Assembly (NCBI GenBank): GCA_947478975.1
Contig: CANJYI010000076.1
Location: 1 to 9,700 of the forward strand
Length of the DNA stretch: 9,700 nt
Reading direction: 5' to 3'
Source: Chthoniobacteraceae bacterium
GTDB lineage: Bacteria; Verrucomicrobiota; Verrucomicrobiia; Chthoniobacterales; Chthoniobacteraceae
Below are positions 1 to 6,308 of the stretch, in pieces. Position numbers and translations under genes: made by a program. Below the pieces are notes generated by a model that saw only the letters and a list, made by a program, of their open reading frames with translations, was not told the DNA's origin and did no database searches. Each line of letters begins with the position of its first letter. Position 1 is the first letter of the stretch.

Positions 1-2150
1 CCCAGCGGATCAATCTTGGCGTGGCAGGCGACGCAGTTCGCGTCTTTGGCGTGCGCCTCCAACTTGTCGCGCAGGGAGGCCTTGGGGTCCTTGGGAGGAT
101 TGGGTTCGATGGCAGGCACGTTCGCGGGCGGTGGCGGTGGTGTTTTGCCGAGGATGGCTTCGCTGAGCCAGACGCCGCGATGCACCGGGCGTTGGCGTGT
201 GCCGTCGGAAGTGAGTCCAAGCACCGCGCCCATCGTGAGCAGACCGCCGCGACGATCCTCGGGCTTGAGCGACACGCGCTGGAAGCCGCCCGACTTCGGT
301 TCCGGCAATCCGTAGAAATCGCACAGCCGCGCATTGGCCGTGGTCCAGTCGGAATCAATGAACCCTTCGATGGGCAGGTTCTTGCCAAACATCTCGCGGA
401 AAAACTCCACCGGCTCGGCCTTCATGCTGGTCTCCAGCCACGCGTCGTAGATGGGATAGAGCTTCTTGTCCGGCGGGAACATGCCCATGCGGTGCAGTTG
501 CAGCCACTGCCGCGAGAAGTCATCGACGAAGCGGTTGACGCGGATGTCCGTCAGCATCCGGTCCACCTCTTTCTGGAGGCCCTCGCCGTTCAGAGTGCCG
601 CCCTTGGCCACAGTAAAAAGGCCGTCGTCGGGCATCGAACTCCAGAGGAAATAGGAGAGCCGCGAGGCAAGCTCCGAGTCGGTAAGCCGTTCGCGGGCCA
701 CCGGGTCGCCCTCGACGAGATAGAGGAAATGTCTGGATGTCAGCACGCCCTGCATCGCGACTCGATAGGCGTAGGCCGTCTTTTCGCCCGCCGCACGCTC
801 GGAGCGGTAGGATTGTAGATACTCCTCCAGTTCCTCCTTCTTCACCGCCCGCCGCCAGGCGCATTCGGCGAAGCGTTGCAGATGCTCCGCGACCACCTCG
901 GGCGCCGCATCATCCGGCGGCACCAAGCCCACCCTGCGCGATTTTTCCGCCTCCGACACCAGCGGCCCCTCCCATTCAATCCAATCGAGGAGCACCGTGG
1001 AGAAAAGGCCGTTTCCCTTTTCGTCGAACATCTGCGGAGCGGACGGGTTCAGGAGCTGAGTCTCGCTGCTGTGCGTAAAAATATATGCACCTCTGGTGCC
1101 AATCGCGTAGGTGAAGGCTCCGCCGCTCCTACCGGAGATTTCATCGGTGGCCACCACGCTGTAGGTCAGGGTTGTCGGCATCTCCAAGAAGACATCGAAC
1201 TCATAGACCTGCGGACTGTCCTCCGGGGCGGTGACGTCGAACTCGATGAGACCTTCGACGGCCCCGTTGTCTTCCCTCCTCTTGCCAATCTTCAGGTGCG
1301 CGGGCTGACCACCGATGGGACGAATCCCGCTGGCCTGGAGGCGCATCCGGTAGAGACCGCTGTGTTCCGGACCGACTCCCCCTTTCCCGAACCACTCGGG
1401 CGAGAGTGCTCCCTGGATGCCTTCATTCGAATAGGACATGCCAGGGGCCATCAGGTAACGCAGTGGACGCTTGATGCCGAACCGGGCAAGCGCCTCCATC
1501 TGGGACTTCCCGCCACCGTAACGCAACTCCGCAGCAGTCCTGCGGACTTTACGAGCCTCGCCGGACGCGGTGGGGAAGGCGCGGTCGAGGACGATCTCCG
1601 CCGCACGGTAATAGCGATCCACATGCGACGGCGAGAGGGTAAGTTCGGACCCGAGACGCTCAAACCCGTGCCACAGCGTATCCTCGTTCAACTCCCCCTG
1701 CTTTGTAGGGTCGTAGCGGACGCCGAGGAGCTCATAGACAGTGTTTTGATACTCTTTCCTGCTCAGTCGGTAATGCGCCACCGCTGGCCGGGCCGCCATC
1801 CTCGAGGCCCGCCCCTCCTTGAGGCGCGAGTCGAGGTTCGAGACAAACTCCGCGATCTCTTCCTGCGTCGGCTTCTTCTCCTTGTCCTTCTTGGGAGGCA
1901 TCTCGCCACTGTTCACCTGTTCGATTGCTTCGGCCCAGTGATGGCTGTCCGCACCCAATTTGAAATCGCGAGAAAGCCGGTCCAGGCGCAAGTCACCCTT
2001 TTCCTTTTCGGGGCCATGACAGCGGATGCAATGTTTCTCCAGAAAAGCTTCAAACGGCTCCGCAGCTCGGACGACACAAGGCATGCAAAGGCTGGCGATG
2101 AGGAGGAGCACTACGGTAAAAAGTGTGTGCAAATGAGAACGGTGAGTCAT
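1..2150 (-). CDS. DUF1592/DUF1588 planctomycete-type cytochrome c protein, 3' end outside window
   Basis: An uninterrupted minus-strand frame runs from an ATG at 2150 to the left edge, giving 716 codons without a stop. Residues 10-30 form a signal peptide with a hydrophobic core ending VVRAA. A heme-binding CIRCH lies at 41-45, and GEMPP at 82-86 offers a distal Met ligand, as in the PSCyt1 cytochrome module. By eye, a DUF1587-like segment follows at about 127-190 (YRLSRKEYQNTVYELLGV), then a beta-rich region at 230-400, DUF1595-like 418-480, DUF1592-like 488-615 (LASRLSYFLWSSMPDDGL) and DUF1588-like from 630. A second CVACH lies at 706-710. DUF1585 should follow beyond the window. The family is secreted, abundant in Planctomycetota and Verrucomicrobiota, and of unproven redox or glycan-related function. 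It is usually followed by a DUF1552 gene, which would lie to the left. No clear ribosome binding site precedes the ATG. The large plus-strand frames across this gene are antisense shadows. Confidence 0.93.
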   Translation of the reverse strand, partial: MTHRSHLHTLFTVVLLLIASLCMPCVVRAAEPFEAFLEKHCIRCHGPEKEKGDLRLDRLSRDFKLGADSHHWAEAIEQVNSGEMPPKKDKEKKPTQEEIAEFVSNLDSRLKEGRASRMAARPAVAHYRLSRKEYQNTVYELLGVRYDPTKQGELNEDTLWHGFERLGSELTLSPSHVDRYYRAAEIVLDRAFPTASGEARKVRRTAAELRYGGGKSQMEALARFGIKRPLRYLMAPGMSYSNEGIQGALSPEWFGKGGVGPEHSGLYRMRLQASGIRPIGGQPAHLKIGKRREDNGAVEGLIEFDVTAPEDSPQVYEFDVFLEMPTTLTYSVVATDEISGRSGGAFTYAIGTRGAYIFTHSSETQLLNPSAPQMFDEKGNGLFSTVLLDWIEWEGPLVSEAEKSRRVGLVPPDDAAPEVVAEHLQRFAECAWRRAVKKEELEEYLQSYRSERAAGEKTAYAYRVAMQGVLTSRHFLYLVEGDPVARERLTDSELASRLSYFLWSSMPDDGLFTVAKGGTLNGEGLQKEVDRMLTDIRVNRFVDDFSRQWLQLHRMGMFPPDKKLYPIYDAWLETSMKAEPVEFFREMFGKNLPIEGFIDSDWTTANARLCDFYGLPEPKSGGFQRVSLKPEDRRGGLLTMGAVLGLTSDGTRQRPVHRGVWLSEAILGKTPPPPPANVPAIEPNPPKDPKASLRDKLEAHAKDANCVACHAKIDPL

Positions 2151-2200
2151 GTTCGGATAAGAGGAACACCCCCTGGTGCCGGGTTAATTAGCGCGCGGCT

Positions 2201-2220
2201 ACCCCCGAAAACTCGGGGGT
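2201..2220. promoter_or_regulatory. Perfect hairpin in the presumed leader of the DUF1592 gene
   Basis: ACCCCCGAAAACTCGGGGGT is an 8-bp perfect inverted repeat around a 4-base loop, 50 bases upstream of the minus-strand ATG at 2150. No T-run follows on either strand, so it does not look like a classical intrinsic terminator. It could be a leader RNA hairpin, a protein-binding site, or part of a dispersed repeat. The structure is seen directly; its role is unknown. Confidence 0.55.
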
Positions 2221-2298
2221 GTCACGCGGGCTGAATGGTGGCAAAATGCCTCATCTCCGTTGCAGATAGGGGTGCGTTTTCTGCACTGGCTTGGATGG

Positions 2299-2385
2299 CG
2301 ATGCTTCGCCGGCTCTCCGTCGTCTTCACGACCGGAGTGGTGCTGCTGCGCCCGTGCTTCGCGGCGGATTGAGGCGAGAGCATCG
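2299..2385. repeat. Fold-back element with a 12-bp bulged outer stem and inner hairpins
   Basis: CGATGCTTCGCC at 2299-2310 pairs with 2373-2385 over 12 base pairs with a single bulged G at 2378. Inside, CTCCGTCGT at 2315-2323 pairs with 2328-2337 (9 bp, one bulged C, CTTC loop). A weaker 5-bp stem can form on the 3' side (GCTGC with GCGGC, one wobble). The result is a branched fold in a gene-free region. It could be a structured RNA, a REP or MITE-type dispersed element, or chance in GC-rich DNA. Pairings were found by hand; no folding energy was calculated. Confidence 0.45.
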
Positions 2386-2780
2386 GAGAAAAAATCGTCC
2401 GTCTTCTCAGCTCGGAGATGCGGCGGAACCGTACTAAAGAACAACGCTTCGCGAGTTGATCGGCAAGATCCGTGCCTCCCTTCTTGGAACAAACGGCACC
2501 CCCCCACAGGGCCCACGGCTTCCCCGTACTCGATTGACTGCGGGTCGAAGTGAGCATGACGCTTTGGCTTGCCTGATACAGTCCAGACCTTTCCGGTGAG
2601 TCATCGCCGCGGTGGACCGTTTTTTGTTCACCCGGATTGGCCCGCCTGTTCTTGCCCAAGCATCTCACCGAACTCATCCTTTTCCGCATTGGGAAAATCA
2701 AAGCAAACGCAGCGGGTCGGTGATTTTAATGACAGAAATTTCCTTTTTGCCCACGGATGGGGGTAGAGACTGCATTCCCT

Positions 2781-2806
2781 CGGCGCGTTAAATCTTTAAC
2801 TCGCTG
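2781..2806 (-). terminator. Terminator-like hairpin after the SGNH hydrolase gene
   Basis: GTTAAA (2787-2792) and TTTAAC (2795-2800) form a perfect 6-bp stem with a 2-base gap. The stem extends by five more pairs beyond one mismatch (2781-2785 with 2802-2806, including one G-T pair). It starts about 9 bases beyond the TGA of the SGNH gene on the minus strand. No clear U-tract follows, so it may be a weak terminator, a 3' end-protecting hairpin, or neither. Confidence 0.35.
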
Positions 2807-2814
2807 CCGGTGTG

Positions 2815-4110
2815 TCATTGTTTCAGATCCTTGATGGTGAGTCCGCTATCGAGAAGGTTGTCGAGGTCTTTGCCGTATTGGATCTTTGCGGCTTCTCGGA
2901 TTGTCTCCATATCCGCCTCTGCCGGCGCCGCCTTGGCGGCACTCACCAGAGCGCGAATCCAGAGGGGCTCCAGCACGTTACTGACGTAGACTTCCTTCTC
3001 CCTGGCGGCGAAGGCCTCGGCCTTCTCGAACTGCCGCACGGTCATCTCGCGATACACCAAGACGCCCGTGCGGTGGGGGGCGTCTGGCGATTTCTCCTTG
3101 GCCATGGGGACATCACTTTCCAGAAGGGCGTCGAGGTCTTTGCCGTATTGAATCTGCGTGACATCTCGGAGGGTCTTCATATCCGCCTGCGGTGGCGTCG
3201 CCTTGGCGGCGGTCGTCAGCGCGCGTTCCCAAAAGGACTCGAGCACGGTTTTGACGGCATCTATTTTCTCCCTGGCGGCGAAGCCCTTTGCCTTCTCGAA
3301 CTGCCGGACGGTCATGTCGCGCCACGCCGTGATCGGATGCCGGTAGGCGGCATCCAGCCATTTTTCCTTGGCCTTGGCGATCTGGTTGTCGGTGAGCCCC
3401 AGAGTCTTCAGAACCCCGGTGGCCATCATCATGTCGCCTCGCGGAGCCATGTGGATGCCGTCGCACAATAAGGTGCTCCGTGGGGAGTTTTCGCTCTTCA
3501 ACCGTGCGATTTCCGCGCGGTGCGCGGCATTGAGGTCTGCGAGCGGCAGGTTGCGCTCTTTGGCTGTCTGGCGCAGGAACTCCACATAGGGCGAGGCCTT
3601 CTGGTTGGTCGCGTTGTCGGGAACGGTGTCCTGGTAGAGGGTTGGCGTGAGATTGATCACTTTCACTCCGGCTGCCTGCGACTTGTCGAGAATGGCAGTC
3701 ACATTCTTCGTGAAATCTTCGAAGCCGACCTGCCATGCGCATGCCGGGGAGACATCATTGAAGCCGCAGCTCAAGGTCAGCCAAGTGGGCTTCTTGGCGA
3801 GGACGCCATCGAGACGCTTGAGCATGCGTTCCGAGGTATCTCCGGCCACGCCGGCCGGAATCGGGGTGGCTTTTGCTCCCTCTTGCTCCAGCGCCAGCAG
3901 GACGAGCCGCACATAGCCGTAGGGATGCTCCCAGCCGGCCTGCGTGTTGGAGTCGCCGAGGAAGGCGATGCTGTCGCCGTTCCGGATGCTGATCTCCCCC
4001 GCCGCCGCAGTGGAGAGCTGCGCGACCAAAAGCGTGGCCAAGCTAATGATTCCAAGCCGTCCGACCACAACTGTAGATAGGTGTCTCATGTTCAGATCCT
4101 TGATTTTCAT
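2815..4110 (-). CDS. Secreted SGNH/GDSL-type hydrolase with duplicated C-terminal module
   Basis: This 431-residue protein is a likely secreted esterase or deacetylase of the SGNH fold. A signal peptide ends near residue 37 (hydrophobic 19-31, then STAAAG). SGNH blocks are clear: GDSNTQ at 52-57 (nucleophile Ser54), Gly90 in AGVAGDTS, GFND at 116-119 (Asn118) and DGIH at 217-220 (Asp217, His220). The hydrolase domain ends near residue 240. Residues 247-332 and 337-422 are tandem copies with a 90-residue period, about 52 of 86 positions identical by hand alignment. The start at 4110 has a GGAGG seven bases upstream. An in-frame ATG at 4089 also has an AAGGA seven bases upstream and gives a neater signal peptide, so either start is possible. 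The substrate cannot be told; secreted members in this phylum are often linked to acetylated or esterified polysaccharides. It is flanked by gene-free stretches and looks monocistronic. Confidence 0.92.
   Translation of the reverse strand: MKIKDLNMRHLSTVVVGRLGIISLATLLVAQLSTAAAGEISIRNGDSIAFLGDSNTQAGWEHPYGYVRLVLLALEQEGAKATPIPAGVAGDTSERMLKRLDGVLAKKPTWLTLSCGFNDVSPACAWQVGFEDFTKNVTAILDKSQAAGVKVINLTPTLYQDTVPDNATNQKASPYVEFLRQTAKERNLPLADLNAAHRAEIARLKSENSPRSTLLCDGIHMAPRGDMMMATGVLKTLGLTDNQIAKAKEKWLDAAYRHPITAWRDMTVRQFEKAKGFAAREKIDAVKTVLESFWERALTTAAKATPPQADMKTLRDVTQIQYGKDLDALLESDVPMAKEKSPDAPHRTGVLVYREMTVRQFEKAEAFAAREKEVYVSNVLEPLWIRALVSAAKAAPAEADMETIREAAKIQYGKDLDNLLDSGLTIKDLKQ
2836..3375 (-). repeat. Tandem 270-bp coding duplication within the SGNH gene
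   Basis: Two in-frame 270-bp units adjoin at about 3105/3106. Corresponding bases lie exactly 270 apart: for example the 21 bases at 2860-2880 are identical to those at 3130-3150, and CCTTCTCGAACTGCCG recurs at 3021 and 3291. Each unit encodes about 86 related residues with a shared MTVRQFEKA segment, a Trp-x-Arg-Ala-Leu segment and an IQYGKDLD segment. The translated units look alpha-helical. Ungapped alignment indicates an old duplication kept in frame. Confidence 0.9.
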
Positions 4111-4117
4111 TAATTCG

Positions 4118-4122
4118 CCTCC
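4118..4122 (-). promoter_or_regulatory. Strong Shine-Dalgarno of the SGNH gene
   Basis: GGAGG on the minus strand sits seven bases before the ATG at 4110. It is the best Shine-Dalgarno match before any start in the window, and it favours 4110 over the internal ATG at 4089. Confidence 0.65.
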
Positions 4123-4448
4123 GGGTCAGCTCAGTTTTTAACGCTCCCGCGTCTAGGCTGAAGAATTCGTGCCGAGGGGTGAAAAGCAATTTTCTTTCCT
4201 TTTGACCTGGGAAAAGGAGACGCGGGCGGGGCTGGCTTGAGAAGTAGCTTTGACGAGAAAGCGGTAAGTGCCTGTCCCCTTGGATGCCCTTGGCTGGGCC
4301 TCTACGTGATTATTTGCCCAGCAAAACGAATTCAGATCATGACTCTCAATGCGGAATCGGCCGCCTGCCAAGGTGCTTTTGCGAAGAGCATCCCAATTCA
4401 AGAAAGGAAACGGGCAGGTGGTAGGAAGCCGGTTGCGGCCTGACGCAT
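4123..4448. other. Intergenic region between SGNH gene and dehydratase gene
   Basis: About 330 bases with no supportable gene. A 101-codon minus-strand frame (4153-4458) overlaps the end of the dehydratase gene and its translation has no family features. The part next to 4110 should contain the SGNH promoter, but I could not pick convincing -35 and -10 boxes. A REP-like motif at 4266-4281 is listed separately. Confidence 0.5.
4266..4281. repeat. REP-like GTGCCTGTCCCC motif
   Basis: AAGTGCCTGTCCCCTT (minus strand AAGGGGACAGGCACTT) resembles a short motif I recall as frequent in intergenic DNA of many bacterial genomes and near REP-associated (Y1, IS200-like) transposases. Only one copy is seen, no transposase is present and no clear flanking hairpin exists. 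The identification rests on memory of the motif. Confidence 0.35.
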
Positions 4449-4712
4449 TTACAAACACCTGGCCAAGGCAATGTCCTTGGCGGTGAGGCCGCCGACGTCG
4501 TGGGTGGTGAGGCTAAGGGTGACGCGATTGTAGGAGATGGCGACGTCGGGGTGGTGGCCCTGGGCCTCGGCAGGACCGACGAGTTGATTCACAAAAGCAA
4601 CGGCTTCGGCGAAGCCCTGGAGGGCGTAGGTGCGGCGTAGTGACTTGCCGTCGGTACTCCACCCAGGTAGGGAGCGCAGAGCCTGTTCGATTTCGGAATG
4701 GGTGAGGAGCAT
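4449..4712 (-). CDS. phhB: 4a-hydroxytetrahydrobiopterin dehydratase (pterin-4a-carbinolamine dehydratase)
   Basis: This 87-residue cytoplasmic protein matches the PhhB/DCoH family, which dehydrates 4a-hydroxytetrahydrobiopterin and so recycles the cofactor of aromatic amino acid hydroxylases. The signature GHHPDVAISYNRVTLSLTTH at residues 52-71 holds the catalytic histidines His53 and His54, the third active-site His71 and Asp72. It opens with LTHSEIEQALRSLPGW, typical of the N-terminal helix. The frame is open upstream to 4856, but that stretch has no family similarity, so I take the ATG at 4712. It is slightly short: the C-terminal helix stops at ALARCL where homologs usually continue several residues. 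No aromatic hydroxylase gene is near, and stand-alone homologs are common in bacteria. It is transcribed away from the serine hydrolase gene; no clear Shine-Dalgarno is seen. Confidence 0.9.
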   Translation of the reverse strand: MLLTHSEIEQALRSLPGWSTDGKSLRRTYALQGFAEAVAFVNQLVGPAEAQGHHPDVAISYNRVTLSLTTHDVGGLTAKDIALARCL

Positions 4713-5033
4713 GGCTGATAGGAAATTACGTTTTGGTCCGATGCGCTGGGAAAGGCCAGCCGGATACTCGGCGCGGTAAGGGATCCGGTTTGGGCAACAC
4801 TTCCGGCGCCACCACGGCGAGACTCCCCGGGAATGGAGAGTCCGGTGCGCCGGCACCCGGGCGTGAACTGCTCAACGTAGGACAATGGCGGGAACTGGCG
4901 GAATGAACGATTGGGAATCACCCCCGAAGTAAACCGGGGAGAAAGCGTTGCCTGGCCCCTTTTGTGTGGTCCATCCTTGGGCGGCGTTGCTTCCGTGATG
5001 GTTCAGCCGCCCGAATTGAGACTCCCACCCCCT
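4713..5033. other. Divergent intergenic region between phhB and the serine hydrolase gene
   Basis: About 320 bases separate the two divergent starts and should hold both promoters. I see several short GC-rich inverted repeats, for example GGTGC/GCACC at about 4842-4856, and a longer leader hairpin listed separately. I cannot place promoter boxes with confidence. Open frames that extend both neighbouring genes into this region have no family similarity. Confidence 0.5.
4977..5014 (+). promoter_or_regulatory. Leader hairpin upstream of the serine hydrolase start
   Basis: GGGCGGC at 4979-4985 and GCCGCCC at 5006-5012 form a perfect 7-bp stem with a 20-base loop. A G-U and a T-A pair extend it to 9 bp. 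It ends 19 bases before the ATG at 5034. There is no T-run. It may affect translation or mRNA stability of the hydrolase gene, or be chance. Confidence 0.4.
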
Positions 5034-6209
5034 ATGAAAAAACTCCTCCCGTTCACCCTGCTCAGCTTGCTGCTTTCAGCCGGCCTCCTCCACGCACTCG
5101 ATGCCAAGAAACTTGCCGAAATCCGCCCCGCCATGGACGCGGCGGTGGCAGCCAAACAGGCAGCCGGCGTCGTCACCCTCGTGATGGAAAACGGCAAGGT
5201 TGTCCACCATGAAGCCGTCGGAATGGCTGACCGTCGGGCAGCCAAACCGATGGCCAAGGACTCCGTTTTCTGGATCGCCTCCATGACCAAATCCATCAAC
5301 GCCACCGCCGTCATGGTGCTCGTGGACGAGGGAAAGCTGTCGCTCGACGAACCCGCCTCCCGCTGGCTGCCTGAACTCGGAAAGGTCAAACTCGCCAACG
5401 GCGCGGCACCTGCCTTGCCGATCACCCTGCGCATGCTTTTGAGCCACACCGCAGGGATTGCGTTCCCACCGCGCAAGGCCACCGACGGCGCGGTCTCCCT
5501 CAAGTCCTACGTCGCGACCCTCGTAAAGGCGCCCCTGGCGTTCGAGCCCGGCTCCGCATACGAGTATGGCTTCGGCCCAACCGTCGCGGGGCGGATCCTC
5601 GAAATCGTCTCCGGCATGAAGTACGAAGATTTCCTGCAGACCCGAATCTTCGAACCCCTCGGGATGAAGGACACCGCGTTTAACCCGGACGACAGGCTCC
5701 GGGTTCGGATCGCACGCACGTACAAACTCGACGAGGAATCGGGGGAGCTGGTGCCCGGGTACAACCCGTTTGTGACCAGCGACGCGTCGGTGACGCACAT
5801 GGTTGAGCCTTCGGGGGGGCTTTTTTCCACGGCGCCCGATCTTGCGCGGTTTTATGGTATGATTGCGGGCGGCGGCGCGCTCGATGGTGTTCGCATTTTG
5901 TCAGAGACTGCGGTGCGTGACATGACTCGTCCGGTGGATGCAGGTGGCAAGCCCCAGTCGTACGCCGCCGGCTGGCAGTGCGTTTTGGAAAGCCAGCGTG
6001 GCTCCGCCCTGCTGCCTGCGGGCAGCTTCGGGCACGGGGGAGCGTTTGCGACCCACGGGTGGGTCTTTCCCAAGCAGGGCCTCGTGACCGTCTTTCTCGT
6101 GCAGAACGTGCTCGTGCCAGACTCGGGCAAGGCGAAGGACGCGTTTCAGAGGTTGGTGCTGGAATCCTCCGGGATACCCGTCCCAGTTGCTGCTGCCGCG
6201 AAGAAGTAG
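5034..6209 (+). CDS. Secreted beta-lactamase-fold serine hydrolase (class C / family VIII esterase type)
   Basis: This 391-residue protein belongs to the serine beta-lactamase/penicillin-binding family (PF00144). A Sec signal peptide spans residues 1-23 (MKKLLPFTLLSLLLSAGLLHALDA), which is why I choose the ATG at 5034 over upstream in-frame ATGs at 4911 and 4998. The catalytic SxxK is S83-M-T-K86 after VFWIASMTKS. MLLSHTAGI at 134-142 is the usual family landmark. The second-motif tyrosine is probably Tyr178 in EPGSAYEYGFG, but the Asn of the canonical YxN is Phe180. The third motif is FGHGGAF with HGG at 334-336. Missing Asn is common in esterase-like family VIII members, so an esterase or D-amino-acid hydrolase activity is as likely as any beta-lactam hydrolysis. 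No ampR-like regulator is adjacent. The 98-base gap to arsR and the promoter-like palindromes there suggest a separate transcription unit. Confidence 0.9.
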   Translation: MKKLLPFTLLSLLLSAGLLHALDAKKLAEIRPAMDAAVAAKQAAGVVTLVMENGKVVHHEAVGMADRRAAKPMAKDSVFWIASMTKSINATAVMVLVDEGKLSLDEPASRWLPELGKVKLANGAAPALPITLRMLLSHTAGIAFPPRKATDGAVSLKSYVATLVKAPLAFEPGSAYEYGFGPTVAGRILEIVSGMKYEDFLQTRIFEPLGMKDTAFNPDDRLRVRIARTYKLDEESGELVPGYNPFVTSDASVTHMVEPSGGLFSTAPDLARFYGMIAGGGALDGVRILSETAVRDMTRPVDAGGKPQSYAAGWQCVLESQRGSALLPAGSFGHGGAFATHGWVFPKQGLVTVFLVQNVLVPDSGKAKDAFQRLVLESSGIPVPVAAAAKK

Positions 6210-6266
6210 GCTTCGGACTTGGGCGGTGGGGGGGGCCAAGATTGTGCGTTGGGTGGCTGATCTTTC

Positions 6267-6308
6267 TTGTGCGCACAAAGCGCTTGGCTATTTTGCCAAA
6301 TAAGCAAA
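6267..6308 (+). promoter_or_regulatory. Candidate ArsR operator/promoter
   Basis: Three inverted repeats are packed immediately before arsR: the perfect palindrome TTGTGCGCACAA (6267-6278), TTGGC/GCCAA (6284-6288 with 6295-6299), and TTTGC/GCAAA (6292-6296 with 6304-6308, seven-base gap). The last runs into the A of the arsR ATG. A half copy, TTGTGCG, also occurs at 6243-6249. TTGTGC (6267) and TATTTT (6289-6294), 16 bases apart, are weak -35/-10 candidates and would put transcription start within a few bases of the ATG. ArsR repressors normally bind inverted repeats overlapping their own promoter. Which repeat is the true operator cannot be told. Confidence 0.5.

Larger units (their letters stand above)
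2221..2814. other. Intergenic region of about 590 bases without a supportable gene
   Basis: This lies between the 5' side of the DUF1592 gene and the 3' end of the SGNH hydrolase gene. Frames of up to 159 codons exist on the minus strand (2222-2701), but their translations are rich in Arg and Ser, low in hydrophobic periodicity and match no family I recognise. One 25-codon plus-strand reading (2295-2372) resembles a signal peptide but stops at TGA. The left part (2299-2385) folds back on itself and is listed separately. The right part (2640-2780) is less GC-rich and shows nothing I can name. A degraded gene or dispersed repeat is possible. Confidence 0.5.

Noticed and set aside
876..2234. 452-codon plus-strand open frame (and 21-818)
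   Set aside because: Both lie antisense to the DUF1592 gene, whose minus-strand translation shows heme sites and conserved domains over the whole stretch. The plus-strand products have no recognisable features.
2222..2701. 159-codon minus-strand frame in the intergenic region
   Set aside because: The translation is Arg/Ser-rich without secondary-structure pattern or family similarity, overlaps several equally long frames and has no ribosome binding site.
3520..4080. 186-codon plus-strand frame
   Set aside because: Antisense shadow of the SGNH hydrolase, whose catalytic blocks are on the minus strand.
4153..4458. 101-codon minus-strand frame
   Set aside because: It overlaps the end of the dehydratase gene and shows no domain or start signal; it contains the REP-like motif.
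4713..4856. N-terminal extension of the dehydratase
   Set aside because: The 48 extra residues have no similarity to the family, which begins at MLLTHSEIEQAL.
4911..5033. Upstream start for the serine hydrolase
   Set aside because: It would bury the clear signal peptide MKKLLPFTLLSLLLSAGLLHA behind 41 unrelated residues.
5076..5798. 240-codon minus-strand frame
   Set aside because: Antisense to the serine hydrolase catalytic domain; no family features.
6226..6237. G-run after the serine hydrolase gene as a possible G-quadruplex
   Set aside because: It is one run of eight G with only short neighbouring G pairs, not four spaced runs.
5978..6307. Upstream start for ArsR
   Set aside because: The frame runs through the end of the serine hydrolase gene, and the ArsR domain starts at 6308.
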